Below, in pieces: positions 26,112 to 38,483 of a stretch of DNA of 64,000 nt. The notes below the pieces were generated by a model, which saw only the letters and a program-made list of their open reading frames with translations, searched no databases and was not told the DNA's origin. Position numbers and translations under genes: made by a program. Position 1 is the stretch's first letter; each line of letters opens with the position of its first letter. The DNA is taken from the NCBI GenBank assembly GCA_950295325.1, contig OX485803.1:74661554-74725553 (forward strand), given 5' to 3'. Origin of the DNA: Polytrichum commune. Taxonomy: Eukaryota; Streptophyta; Polytrichopsida; Polytrichales; Polytrichaceae.

Positions 26112-26892
26112 GTATATATTGAGGTGGTTCGTGTACTTATAAAACCACCTTCATATTTTTTAATTATATATTTATTGTATTTAAACTTTTTGTTTCTTGT
26201 TTGTTGCTTGTAAGTGTTTTTATTCTTGTCCATAATTCTAGCATTGTCATTGTCAATACTAGTATCACCAAATCTTCTAAGGTTGTCATGTGTGTAACTA
26301 ACATAAATGATAATTATAAAGATGTATGGTCTTGGTATAAAATATTGGAAGCAATTCAAATATAAATATAGGAATAACAATGATATGCGCATTTTGTGAT
26401 ACTAGTATGACGTAAGGCATATCACCCTTTTGAAAGCCACCAACATGTTTGTGTTTAACACCAATTTTTTCTAACCTCACATATGTTTATATGCAAAATT
26501 TGTATTTATAATAATGTATCATGTCATCAACAATTGTCATTATAATAGTGTTCAAATACTTCCAATCTATCAAATCACAATGTTAATAAATAAAAACTTG
26601 AATTCGACCATCTTTTCAAGTTTCTAGAAGGGATATAATTAAAAATACTATACAAGTTCATAATTTTGTCCTCATCCCATACATCTCTACAATTCTCATT
26701 TACGTTAGTCACATACATGACAACCTTAGAAAACATGGTTATATTAGTAATGACAATGATAATGTTGGAATTATGGACAAGAATAAAAACACTTACAAGT
26801 AGAAAATAAAAAAATAAATTCAAACACAATAAATATAAGATCAAAAAACATGAAGGAGGTCATGCAACTATGCAGACCACCTCAATATGTGT
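26112..26892. repeat. Long inverted repeat (foldback-like), arms ~220 bp
   Basis: The left arm, about 26112-26333, is the diverged reverse complement of the right arm, about 26664-26892, around a ~330-bp AT-rich spacer. The best matching stretch includes AAGTGTTTTTATTCTTGTCC and TCTAAGGTTGTCATGTRTG. The outer ends share ATATTGAGGTGGT. No target duplication is obvious. Frames on both strands here are low-complexity and not considered genes. It could be a foldback element or a long-TIR MITE. Confidence 0.6.
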
Positions 26893-27035
26893 TTTGTGTT
26901 TCTTTGTGTGGTGGTCTCCAAGTGGGCTACTTAGTGGTTCTTTAAATGTGGGGGTTATTAGCACCAGTTTAGTGGTCAGGTTCAATTCTTGAGGGCCTCT
27001 TACGAGCATTGTAATGCGATGTAAGTGCGGTGTTT

Positions 27036-27399
27036 GGTGACACTACACTAGAGTTTACAATTAGTATTGAGCAAGACAATTAGAATCGGTGACACTACAC
27101 TAGGGTTTACAATGAGTTTTGAGCAAGACAATAAGAATCGGTGACATTACACTAGGGTTTACAATTAGTTTTGAGCAAGACAATAAGAATTGGTGACATT
27201 ACACTAGGGTTTACAATTAGTTTTGAGCAAGACAATAAGAATTGGTGACATTACACTAGGGTTTACAATTAGTTTTGAGCAAGACAATTAGAATTGGTGA
27301 CACTACACTAGGGTTTACAATTAGTTTTGAGCAAGACAATTAGAATTGGTGACACTACACTAGGGTTTACAATTAGTTTTGAGCAAGACAATTAGAATT
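27036..27399 (+). repeat. Tandem array, 7 x 52 bp, upstream of the TMCO1 gene
   Basis: Seven units of exactly 52 bp start at 27036, 27088, 27140, 27192, 27244, 27296 and 27348. Each runs GGTGACAYTACACTAGGG, TTTACAATTAGT, then TTTGAGCAAGACAATWAGAA. A partial eighth unit (GGCGACACTAAATACAATA) follows and rejoins the R3 sequence. The unit is therefore an expanded piece of R3. The array ends about 195 bp before the TMCO1 start codon. Confidence 0.92.
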
Positions 27400-27594
27400 G
27401 GCGACACTAAATACAATATTTGGTGTACTTCTGAGTATTGATGTCAAGAATTGGCGGGGAAAACACCTTCCGGGATAACACCTAGGGGTGAGTTGGAGGC
27501 GAGCTCGCAACCTCCGAGCCTCGAGGGAAACTGAAGCCTGGGCACAAACCTGCGGAGCTAATAAGCGAATCTGAGACGCGGGGCGGGAGGAGCG

Positions 27595-28173
27595 ATGGCG
27601 GGCTTAGGGTCGCTGAGATATGGCGACGCGTTGCTCATCGTCGGCATCTCGTTCGTGTCCGCGTGGGTGTGCGAGGGCATCTCATGGCTCCTCATCTACC
27701 GCACGGCGTCCTACAAGTCTCTGCGCTCCGCCATCGACCGAACGAGCAAGAAGCTGGAGAATATGAAGAGCTCAACCCCAGGATCGGCTCTGGCCACCAC
27801 CAAGAAGTCCAAGTCCAAGAAGATGGATCGGTTTGAGAGCTCCCTGAAGGAATCGAGCAGGGATCTGTCTATGTCCAAGTTCAAGTCCGGGGGCGTGGTG
27901 GCCTTGGTGCTCATTGTGGTGTTTGGAATCTTGTCTTCGCTTTTTGAGGGCAAGGCGGTTGCGAAACTGCCGTTTGCTCCGATCAATCTCGTGCAGAAGA
28001 TGTCTCACCGTGGATTGCCCGGAGACGATCCCACTGACTGCTCCATGGTGTTCTTCTACTTCTTGTGCTCCGTGAGTGTGCGTTCCAATCTACAAAAGTT
28101 TTTAGGGTTTGCCCCCCCAAGGGGAGCCAGTGCTCCAGGGATGTTTGCCATCCCCGACTCCAAGTCGAAGTAA
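27595..28173 (+). CDS. TMCO1: TMCO1-like ER calcium channel / translocon-associated membrane protein
   Basis: A single uninterrupted frame of 192 residues, close to the 188 of the human protein. TMCO1 belongs to the Oxa1/EMC3/Get1 superfamily. It resides in the ER membrane, has been described as a calcium-load-activated channel, and is a partner of a ribosome-bound multipass translocon. Visible features: a first membrane segment at about residues 10-32 with the conserved EGISWLLIYRT; a basic, Lys/Ser-rich coiled-coil loop at about 40-95 containing RDLSM; a second membrane segment at about 100-120 followed by FEGKAVAKLPFAP; then LSHRGLPGDD-type residues (SHRGLPGDDPTDCS); a third hydrophobic segment; and SNLQKFLGFAPPRGAS near the C-terminus. 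A GC-rich leader precedes the ATG. There is no intron in the coding region. Confidence 0.95.
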   Translation: MAGLGSLRYGDALLIVGISFVSAWVCEGISWLLIYRTASYKSLRSAIDRTSKKLENMKSSTPGSALATTKKSKSKKMDRFESSLKESSRDLSMSKFKSGGVVALVLIVVFGILSSLFEGKAVAKLPFAPINLVQKMSHRGLPGDDPTDCSMVFFYFLCSVSVRSNLQKFLGFAPPRGASAPGMFAIPDSKSK

Positions 28174-28501
28174 GTTATGTGATTCATGTGCTTCTGGTTG
28201 TTAGACAAGGGCTTTAAAAGAGAAGATTTCGAGAGCAACCAAAAGTGGTTAGTGAGCTAGTTAGGGTAGCAGTAGTAAGGGAAAAAGCATGTACTTGTAA
28301 GGTGATCTTTCGTGAACTAGTTCCAGAATGAGCGTGTTTGTACACGTCCTTTTCATATCCATATTTCATGCTCATGCTCTCACATTAATGTGTAGTCCGA
28401 AAAGTTTTGGAATTATTCACTTTGTATGCAAAGTAGGAGTTCCACCCGTCGTCTTGCTATTCTTGCCGTGCAGTGTGACTTGGGGCATAATTATTCCCCT
28501 C
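28174..28501 (+). other. Probable 3' UTR of the TMCO1-like gene
   Basis: Continuous T-rich sequence after the stop at 28171-28173 with no other gene. The polyadenylation site was not determined. Confidence 0.4.
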
Positions 28502-28870
28502 CAAGCATATGATTCCCTTCATGGTTGCTGACATGAGATGGGTAGCAGATTATTGTAGTGAATGCAACCTGGTGTAGGGAGTTGTTAAACGGAATCTGCA
28601 AGCATGTTACTTTTTTCTGTTATTAGGACGTTTATACAAAAGAGATGGCTTATTTTAAGACTAATCCATATACATAATTCTTCGCTTTCAAGCATATGAT
28701 TAACTTTATGGTATCTGACATGGGGCAGGCAGTAGATTAATACATTCACTACACCTGGTGTTGTGAGTTGTTTACTTGGGGCTGTAAGCATGAACATTTT
28801 TCTGTTATTGGGTCTTTTGAACAAAGAGATGGCAATGTTTTAAGATTAAGTCATATACAGCATTGACGTC
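28502..28870 (+). repeat. Direct tandem duplication, 2 x ~188 bp
   Basis: Two diverged copies start with CAAGCATATGATT at 28502 and 28690. They continue in parallel through 'GACATG(A/G)', 'GTTGTT', 'GCATG', 'TTTTTCTGTTATT' and 'AAAGAGATGGC'. This local duplication lies in the 3' flank of the TMCO1-like gene, possibly within its UTR. Confidence 0.8.
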
Positions 28871-31739
28871 AGTGTCTGTTTGGTCGAAAGTAGAGCAACT
28901 TTCTTGAGGTTTTCTGAGCAGAAAGTGTTGCAAATACGAGAGGTCGGTGCAAAGTTTCATTGAATACTGAAATCTTTGCTCAATCATTGTTAGCATGACC
29001 TGGTTTTTCAAGGGATAGAATTCGAGGGTTTAGACGTTTTCTCAACCGCACTGTGGTTGTTAGAAATTTGCACTGAAATCAAGCTTTCAGGCCCTAGTTG
29101 ATCTATCTGCACAGAGCATAAGTGCAACTTCGAAGTTCTGGTAACTGTGAAGTTCGGTAGTGCAGAATCAAGTTCACAGTTTTTATTAGACAGTCTCGTC
29201 AGCACTGTGGTTTTGCCTGTGCTGTTGATAGGGTTATAATCTCCAATTTTATATTCTGAATCTGGATGTGAGCACAGATATAATATGCTGATGTACTTCA
29301 TACACGTACTTGATATGTCATGGCATACATTAGTTGTAATTACATTTGTCCGCAAGTGAGGCCAGCCGGGGCTTTGGGCATACCATAGCTTTCCAATACC
29401 TTCATCTCTGACTATCGTTTGAGCATTGATCCTTACCGATGATATTTTCCCAGTTCTCCATGCTGTGTATCTTCTCTAAGAAGTTGTAGAATTCAATCAA
29501 GGCGGGCATATTTTTCTAAAGTTGTGAACTTGTCATGTTCCAGTAGTGAATAATTGTGCTGCTCCTGAATACATTTTGAAAGGAACCTTGTTTCCTTTCA
29601 CAAATTGACAGCATTTGCTCCCAAACCCAAGAAAGAATCACTCCACAAATATCTTGCTGATTGCATTTGAAAATCTCTAGTAACATCTCACCCCTGACCA
29701 ACCTGAGATCAGACTGGAAATGTAGGATAGAACAGCCTGAAAGACCAAGTTCCAATCCAAGTCTTGTGGCCATCTTTATCGACCAGCACACAGCATTATG
29801 CAAGACATTTATGTATGCATAAGTTATGCCTTTCTTGACAAGTATGCATAAATTCACATAAGCTATTCCTTCTTCCAAGAATGTGGATGGGTTGATGACT
29901 ACAGACATAGGTATGAAAAAGGTCTATTTTGCAAGTCAAATCAGCCCTCAATACTCATTAGGCATATCCTGCCTGACATATCGACAAGCATCAACTACTC
30001 ACAAATAGATTAAGGGCCAAGTTCCATGTGCTGGTCCCGGTCCGTTTTTTTTAAAATAAACCTGCCCTAAAGGATAAGACCTCCTTCTTGCACTTTAGGC
30101 TATACGAAACTTAAAACTTTGGTGCAAATAAATTGCAATTTTAAGAAGTGCACACTTCATCAAATCCATTACGAGCATCAAATTTATTATGATCATCAAA
30201 TTTTCTGTATTGAAATATGAAATGTTTCTTAAGAAATGCCATTGGAAACCCAATTGATTGATGTTGCAAAATTTGTTGAGCTAGGGCCAATAGTTGTCAA
30301 GCTAGAGGCAACCTTGCCAATGAGGAGACCCACACTAGTTGCCATAGAGCCCGCAACTTGCTCATGCCTTGTGGCTAGCTTGATGGAAGAATTTTTCAGT
30401 TAGTCTAACAAATCCAAATTTTCCTCCCTAGGTAGTATCCCAAATATACATGTGGAATCAATGTACATCTTCATCTAAGGTAGAGGTCCGAGGAGCCTAA
30501 AAACTACCCTACTTCAAGGGCTAGTCCATTGAAAATATAAATACTTTGGCAAATGTCTAATAATTTCATTTCGGCATTAGATTTTTGCCTAATTTTTTGA
30601 ACAATTAGAAACCAAAGTGCTTAAATCATAAACACATTGATGCATCCCAAAATTAAGTAATTTTTTTTTTCTTCCCACAAATTGGATTCACCTCCACCAA
30701 AGTCCTAAAAAGATAGCTAAACTTAGGTGTACGTGGCAAGCCAAAGGCAATCTCACCTTGTGCAAGGATCTACTTTAAGGAATGGCTAAGTCTTTCTAAA
30801 GATGGTTGGCACAAAGTAAACTAAGGCAACCATGTTGTAAGTTGGCCTTGATTTGGCCATGTTGTCTTGTGACATGATTTAATTATTTTTTCTAGAGATG
30901 CCCGGTTCTCATGAATCCTTGATTTGCCCATGTTAGTGGTTGATCTTGATTTGGCTATCTTGTGGGTTTGTTTAGGGTTCATAACATTACCCAACTCCTT
31001 GGTTGTGTTTCATGGACATGTAATGGGTGAGCATAATTTTCCTTTAATGCCAGATTCCCAATTTATGGGGAGCACTCATGATGTGTACAACGCAGTTTTG
31101 ACAAACAACTATACATTTAGAGTTTCTTAAATTGCAACCTATTTATTGGGAAAGAGATCATCATCTAGATGTGTAGTAATGTAAAATTTGGCATGTGTGT
31201 GACCAACTAGTTAAGTGGATCTTATGTTTTGAAGTTTTAGAATCTATATATATGCAAGTGGAAGGTCATAAGAGGAGATTAATCTCCTAGGATGCTAGAA
31301 AAGTAAGAAATTGCCACATGAGTGCTAGACCTCCTTGGAGCAGACTTTTATCACTTATCCGGCTTACTACAATAGTGCCAGATTCGCCCTTGAAATATAG
31401 TTGTATTATCACTTCCAAGAGGTTTTGGCCTCTTTTGTTGTACATTAAATTATAGGATTTTTTTTTGGTTGATTAGCAAATAATCATACAAATCCAAATA
31501 CTTAAGAATCTTATCAAGGTGAAAAAATATCAATTTGTAACAAATTTCAAACACCAAATATGCAATCTTCTTTAGTGCTTATATAAATGTGCACAAAGTG
31601 GTTAGTGTTGAATGTGTGTCTAACATTGACTTCATGGTTATCCCAACCAATAGGAAGTTGTGATGATCTGTAGATTAATAGTGAAAGTGTTCGATTTAGG
31701 AGAACATTGAATCATTTACACCCAATAGTAGGTCACTTT
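28871..31739. other. Gene-free interval
   Basis: About 2.9 kb with only chance frames. No RNA gene or complete mobile element is recognised. Confidence 0.5.
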
Positions 31740-32060
31740 GAATGAAGACTACAGTAAATATTGTTTTTGGTGTCATATAGTATTTTATGTCACTCTGGTA
31801 ACTTTTCTAATGACACTTCTCATGAGTGAGTTTACAAATACTATCCTCCCAACTTACTTTCGGTTCATCTACTTTTGGTATACTCTGCATCATCGTAACA
31901 TTACGTAATGAAATATTGTCATGAATGATTGAACTTTGCATGAAAAATCACTTTGTAAGTGACAATAAATGCAACATTGGATATCTATAGTGCCCAGAAA
32001 ACTTTAATGAGGAATGACAAATAATGTAGGTGTTGGTGACACTACACGGGTGGTTTACTC
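31740..32060 (+). repeat. Dispersed repeat family R3, copy b
   Basis: Matches 23815-24180 in block order: TAACTTTTCTAATGACACTT, GTGAGTTTACAAATACT, TAATGAAATATTGTCATG, GACAAATAATGTAGG and GGTGACACTACAC. Non-coding. Confidence 0.65.
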
Positions 32061-32089
32061 TCAATCCCATCAACCTCTAGGGGGCATGG

Positions 32090-32480
32090 TTTAATGTCCA
32101 AAGTGGATGTGTCTTAAACGGTTACTTTTTCCAACTAGCCCACTTAACCTAGGTACAAGATGATTAGCAAATCCAAATCGAGGCAGTAGCAACTTTCTTA
32201 ATAATTCTCAGCTCACATGGATATCTAATTCACTATCAAAGTGAAGGATCTCATGCTCATATAGGTCCCTCCAATTATGGTGACTATTGAGCTTAGAATA
32301 GTTATCATAGTTTGAGTCCTCCAATATCTTTCAACCACATGTCTTTTTGGCATCCGTTCTTGGAGCCACATACCACTCAAATATAGGTGTCCAATTAAGG
32401 CATGTAAACGAACCGAATTAGGCACATCTACCTTAGATGGATAAGAGGTGTGCTTGTGTTGACCAATTACCTCTTCCGAT
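32090..32480 (+). repeat. Dispersed repeat family R1, copy e
   Basis: Carries ACAAGATGATTAGCAAATCC, AAATCGAGGC, GACTATTGAGC, TTCTTGGAGCCACATACCAC and TATAGGTGTCCAATTAAG in the R1 order. It directly follows the R3 copy. Non-coding. Confidence 0.65.
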
Positions 32481-33298
32481 GTCCTCGGTGCCAAAGTCTT
32501 TCAAACTTGAGAATACCATAAGCAACTAACATTTCTTTCAGGTTTATGAAGGGCTGTGAACGCATTCTTTCTGGTACAACAATTCTCGAGACGAATTCAA
32601 TTTATGCGCCACTTCATACGAATCAAAAGTGGATGTAGTGGCACTAACTGTAATTACAACGACTACTTTACATTTTGTTACAGTGGCATGATTTAGTTGG
32701 CACTTGGAAGTTGCAACCGTCAATATTTTTTATCAGGTGCATCAGGGTGCTCAACAAAATTCGAAATAGAAACATAGTCCACTCCCAGCACTCATGTTTG
32801 CAATGGAGCTATACAAATCAACTGGTTTAGAGTTTCAAAACGCAGGGAACTTTTGAAGAAGGAATGTTACAAACATGATCATAATATTAATGTCGAAAAA
32901 ATTGGACTCATTACACTACTGTACAGGCTCATTAAATTTCCCCATAATGTACTGCTCACTACTTTCAAGATGCGTTCAGAAGCGATGAGTCCTGAATCTT
33001 GATAAAAGGCAAGGCGTTCAACTGGGTTTCGATGTAGAAGCTGACTGCGTGCAAAATTTGAGCCGGAAAACGATTCTGTAAGACACCTCTCCATGTAGAA
33101 TACTAGTGTGGTCCCGTCCCGTTGCACCTGTGCATATGAATTGATGTCCCAGACCATCCTTTAACCGTTTGTCCAAACCCTTGAACCTTCACCGTCCACC
33201 CACCGTCGCAAGCAAAATGCGTCAATGCCCATCTGCCCTCGCTGTTCACCCCTTCCAAAATGTAAAGCCGATTGATAATCAGATAACCAAGTGAGGTT

Positions 33299-36057
33299 TC
33301 AGATGTCCAGATTTTTCTGGATATCTGCAAGAGTTTTTGCGGACCGGATCAGCTGCTCCCTCTCCTCATCTGTCAAGGGACTGTCCATGACGCCAATGAC
33401 TCCAGACCGCCCGAGCTCGGCAGGTAGGCTGAGGTAAACCTCATCTTCAATGCCATGGAAACCCTTGGCACATACTGACACAGGGTGGATTCTTCTCTGG
33501 TCACGCAACAAGCTCTTCACCAGGCTTGCAACAGAGTAACCGATCGCCCATGATGTGTAGCCCTTCAGCTTGATCACCTCGTATGCACCGTCCACCACCA
33601 TCCTGTAATGCCATTGCACATGTTAAGTTAGAAACAAGATTCAGGGAGTCGACTGTACTTTTCGTGCTCCTAAGGCTGCATCACTCATGGAAGACCGATT
33701 CTAGATTCAAACAAACATTGAGCGGCGACGGATAGGTAAACAAGCTATGCCAATTATGACTGTCGCCACTTAACTGTTGGCTTGCAAAGGTTCGCTTGCA
33801 AATCTGGGCTATTTAGAAGGTTCCATTATGAGATTTAAGTTAGTCACCGCAACAACTAAATGTTTAAGGAATGCGAGACGCTCGGTTGTGTGGAAACATA
33901 TGATACAGCAACATTCTTCAAGCAGACTTCTCCTGTGAGCCATGTGAATACTCACCTTCATCATGACGTGGATCCCTTGTGACCATTTTCCTTTCCCTAA
34001 ACCTTTTGGCAGGGACGAGGGGTACTAGTGCATATATATAAGTTAGATATGTGAACCATAGTCTAGGATTGGTTTTACTTCGTAATTAGAAATGGGAGGA
34101 AAGGTTCCAGGAGTTTAGGGGTGAATCGAGTTTATATAGGAGACCCAACAAAACAAACAAGTAAGAGATTTATGTATTGACCTCAATATTCTCGATATGG
34201 TGCTATTAGGGTTAATTTCCACGTAAGCCGCTCATCCACCAGGATTTTGTGGAAATGTAGATTCCACATGGAAACTAACCCTTACTCTTCTCGCATATCC
34301 AGCTCCGGATGTTGCGTTAAGTCCACCTAGACGAGTTTAACACAAAACCGGGAGCCATGACACTGAAAACCTCATAACCCTTCATTTATAATAGTTTATT
34401 GCATAGAAGGACCCACGTGAATAGGATGGCAATAAAATAGCATTCGGTTGAAGCCCCTCACGTAGATGTTTACAGCACTAAGGTAGATGGGTCTTAAGTG
34501 GCTCACTTTCTTAACTAGACCCCTATATTTGATTGCTATGTGGTTCGGTGAGGATCAAAGAGCAAACATCGTAAAAACACATGTTCAGAAGAGATTGGAC
34601 TACGTATTAAAATATTATAAATTACTGTACACTCAATAGTGAACACAATGGGGAGAATCTATGTATCCAGCTAAAGAAATCTACAAACATGCACTTCCGA
34701 TATCCGGTTTTGCAGATGTTTTATAGATTTGTAGAAGTTGGAGAACATGAAAAACGAACCAAATGGCACCCACACACCTTACACTTCAAGTTAGCGATGC
34801 CACAAAGTTCAATTTCAATTTTCCTCGGTACGGTCTTCGGCTGAGTTTCAAAGGGACCTCACACAAAACTACTGGGAGACGATTGAGAGCGCTAGAAGAC
34901 CCGTGACCAAACAAATTCTGATTCTGATTCTGATTTTCTTGGTATGTCCTTCGAATGAGATGCAAGGGCCTTCGTAATTTCATGGTGACGGCCCTTCGCC
35001 ATAGTGGAAAGTGGCCTTGACAAGCGAAGAAGCTGAACAGAAGATGACAGAAGGTTGGATTAGATTACCTGTGCAACTCATCGAGAGTTTTGTTGCTGTA
35101 AGCGATGCCCTTCTGCTGCAAGTAGGAGATGAGAGAGACACCGCCCACATTGACACTGGACCAGAGAGGAACAGAGCTGTCACCATGCTCGCCCACAATG
35201 TACCCATGCACATTCTGCGCATTCACATCCAAATGATCCGCCATGAGCCATCGAAACCGTGACGAATCGAGGTTGGTCCCGGAGCCAATGACGCGGTTGG
35301 CAGGCAGACCCGACAGCTTCCACGACACATACGTGAGGGCGTCCACGGGGTTAGAAATGACAAGCAAGATGGTCTCAGGGCTATACTTCACAAGCTGCGG
35401 GACAATCTTCTTCAGGAGGGCCACGTTCTTCTCCACCAAGGCTAATCGAGACTCGCCCTCCCGCTGTCGCGCGCCCGCGGTGATGATACAGATGTCGGAG
35501 CCTTCGGTGACCCTGTAATCCGTGTCTGCACAGATTTTGGCCCGGGGTAGAAACGCGGCCGCGTGTTGTAAGTCCAGCATCTCCCCTTTGAGTTTCTCCT
35601 CCACCACGTCCACAAGTGCGATCTCGTCCACCAGGTCTTGTGTGAGGATGGTCTGTGCGCACGCCATGCCCACGTTCCCTACCCCCACCACCGTGACCTT
35701 GTAGGTTCGCTTCACGGTGTTGGGGATCACTGTTCCTGGGAGGGGTTTGAACAACGACTTGGCCACACTCTCCGCCACTTGGAAGGCGGATTCTGGCTCG
35801 TGTTGTTTCTGGCCGGAGGCTGCCTCCGATCTCCAGTCGAACACGATCTTGGGCTTGGTTTCCACATTGTTCGCCATGTCTCGCTGCCGGAGGTTAACTG
35901 AGGATTTCTTGGGCAGGGGTTGCGTGAGGAAAGCGTTGGCGAGCTTTGTGTTCGAATTAAGAGAGAAAGGGACGTTGGTAGAAGAATAAGACGAAGAATA
36001 TCTTGTTTGGATTGTGCTTGCCGAGGCTGCCAAACTCAGAACTGTCGGATTTGCCAC
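33299..36057 (-). CDS. LDH: L-lactate dehydrogenase with N-terminal presequence
   Basis: This enzyme interconverts pyruvate and lactate using NADH/NAD+, typically under oxygen shortage in plants. There are two exons on the minus strand, 35069-36057 and 33299-33602, joined across a 1466-bp GT/AG intron; the frame closes to give 430 residues. Family residues are visible: Gly125-x-Gly127-xx-Gly130 for [13 protein letters not shown] with Gln198 (the residue that marks lactate rather than malate dehydrogenase) and Arg204; DSSR with Asp264 and Arg267; and GEHGD with catalytic His291. Exon 2 supplies the C-terminal helix region ([13 protein letters not shown]). Most plant LDHs are about 350 residues. 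Here about 60 extra residues, rich in Ser, Thr and basic residues with almost no acids, precede an internal Met61 (MANNVETKP) that resembles the usual start. This looks like a plastid transit peptide or an alternative start. Confidence 0.93.
33603..35068 (-). other. Intron of L-lactate dehydrogenase
   Basis: A GT/AG intron of 1466 bp. It contains a copy of repeat family R2 at about 34540-34790, so the intron has grown at least partly by repeat insertion. No other gene is seen inside. Confidence 0.85.
34540..34790 (+). repeat. Dispersed repeat family R2, copy b (inside the LDH intron)
   Basis: Shares CGTAAAAACACATGTTCAG-type text, AGAGATTGGACTACG, GAACACAATGGGGAG, TCTACAAACATGCACTTCC and AGAAGTTGGAGAACATG with 23380-23720. 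Non-coding. Confidence 0.6.
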
Positions 36058-38483
36058 TGCATCATAAAAACAAGGAGGACCATCTTAAGTCAGATCTATA
36101 ACCAAGTATTAGAGCAAACACCAGGATCGAGTGGCCGTTACATTTCGATGGTTTTCTTTGAAAAGTGTACTTTGCAAAAAGGGTTGGTTGCCCGTAACTA
36201 CCATAGCCAACCTCCAGCTTCCATCCAAAAAGCTAAGCCTTCGACATTTGCCTGCATAGAAAAACATCGGCTCCTCCAGTGTGCAACTTCTGTGGAAGAG
36301 TACTCGTCGACAAAAAAAAATTTGAAATTGTTCATCTGGAAGGAGAGTTCTTTTCCAGGCAATTTGGGACAGCGCAATATTCCCAGAGCAAAAAAACAAA
36401 CAAATCAAGTAAAAAATGGCGATTGTTCCCACTCCATCCTCGTCTGCTTGGATCTTAAGAGATGCAAGGGAGGAGAAAAAATAGGAATCAGAGAGGTACC
36501 CACTCAGTATCCGTAACATTGGATATTCAAACGAAACGCTACAAAGCCAATTGTACACTTACTTAGAATCTCAAGCTTCAAACTTGAGGGCAGTGAAGAC
36601 GTATCAAGCTCGCTGTGTCCAGTCGCTCTCGGACCTAATTAATTACCAAGCCACCGCTATTAGAGACTTACCAAGCCACTCCCCTTCGAACAACGATCCG
36701 CTACATCTACTATGAAAGAATTTTATTTCCACTTCGCTCACGCCCCGAAGTTCATACTCTTCTACGACAATCCAACTTCTGGCAAGAGCTACTGTACCCT
36801 CTGGTCTGTATTGGTACTTCTCTGGCAAGGTTTGAAACTCAACCAAAAGTCGGAGTTTCCTCTCTCTGTGCAAATTCCAAGGAGCATATTCAAGTCCTTT
36901 ACGACACCAATTCCTGCCTACAACCTCTTTTTCAGAGAGCAATGAGAAGACGTGACCAAAGATCTCCTGATTTCATCATAACCCCTACACTCGCATAAAT
37001 GATTGCATCGGCCGGCCGGTCGAACGCTAACCTTTCCCGGTGCCGCCGCATCCCAAAACCACACTGTAACTTATATGTACCTACCTGCCTCTCTACCCTT
37101 GACCGATCAAACTGAAACTGAAACTGAACTATAACGACAATACCGAACCCACCCAGTGCGCAACCCAATTCCCAAGTCCGCCGGACAGTCTCTCAAAGCA
37201 TCTTACACCAATTAGTCAAAGTATGCAACTTGTCCTCCAAACCCCGTTCACGAAGCTCAACCCCTCATATACTCCCGGCACCAACTTAAACCCAGCCAAT
37301 GACCTCACCCCGGACTCCCTACTCACTCGATTGGGTGCTTTCAAGTTTGTTTGCCACAGGGGCGCAACAAGAGCTCGACCAACCACAAAGCCCTCCAAAA
37401 GTCCCACTTTTGAACTTACCTTCGTCGGCCCTGTGCAAACCGTTTTACATAACACAAAGTGGGGGCTCTCCTGCACTGCAAGCCTCTCTCCACTAATTGC
37501 CAGTTAACTTAAGATTCGCCCAATGACAATGAGAGGTGGGTAGATCAGGACAAAGAGAGGAGAGGAGAGGAGAGGAGAGGAGGGAGCTGTGATGTTAATC
37601 AACCGGGAGGTGATGAGTAAGTTAAGTATCACATACATGCCTGGAAACGTGCCTCAGATGCTGCGCTGCGTGTGAGTTGAAGGGAATAATGGCCAATGAG
37701 ACCGTTTGCATTGAGGCCTTATGTACCGACCGTGGCCAAAACCTCCCGGAATTCTGTGGAGTATTCTCGTAAATCAGCTTGCTGAGTAAGCACAGGAAGA
37801 AAAGCTCGGAGCGAGTGATGAGCGGTGAGGCTGCATGCAGTCACTTCACTTATAAGGACCAATCCCCCCAGTCATTACCGAGAACTTGTGGAAATCCTGG
37901 TACAGTTAATTTTACTTACAACCAGCTGTGGAATAGGCACAGATGGCAGGCTAGGCTCCGTGCCATCTGTAAGTCCACCAGCTCCGCTGCGAATCCCAAG
38001 ACTTGGTTCATCTTTCATTGCACGAGGAAGGGAAGACTTGTTACGATGAATCCAGCACTCCAAACTTCCGTAATGTCATCATGCTTGTGGCAACCAGAGT
38101 GCACGTGGTATTCAGGAGTTTCTCTAGTATTAACACGGATGCATGATAAAAGAGAGTTAGTGTAGCATGTGATATTATGGAATAACACAAAGTCAACATT
38201 GCAATAATGACAACGTGATGCATGCAAGTGCGTGGTTTGTTTTGATGATAGTAACAAGTGAGAACACCTGTTCCCTAAGGTTTCGGGATATAAGAGGAGG
38301 AGTGTCATTAAAGAGGTCGATATTGCAAGGTCTAGAATGTGTCTAATCAATTTTAGTGTGGATATCCCTACGGAGCACAAAGAGGTTCTCACAATGAGAA
38401 TGAACCAAGTCATTACCTAGGTTTGGTGCGATTATACACAACCAAGAACTTCTAGTGTTGGCATGAACGAGGGATGCTTCATC
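36058..38483. other. 5' flank of LDH and gene-free interval
   Basis: The LDH leader and promoter should lie in the first few hundred bases; no clear TATA element was chosen. A (GGAGA)n microsatellite is at 37557-37583. Frames at about 37.2-38.2 kb occur on both strands without recognisable domains and are not called as genes. Confidence 0.45.

Noticed and set aside
35243-35989. Several plus-strand frames over the LDH first exon
   Set aside because: They are antisense shadows of the LDH coding sequence, without domains of their own.
37216-38165. Overlapping frames upstream of LDH as a possible gene
   Set aside because: Frames on both strands are short, overlap, lack domains and have no consistent splice structure.
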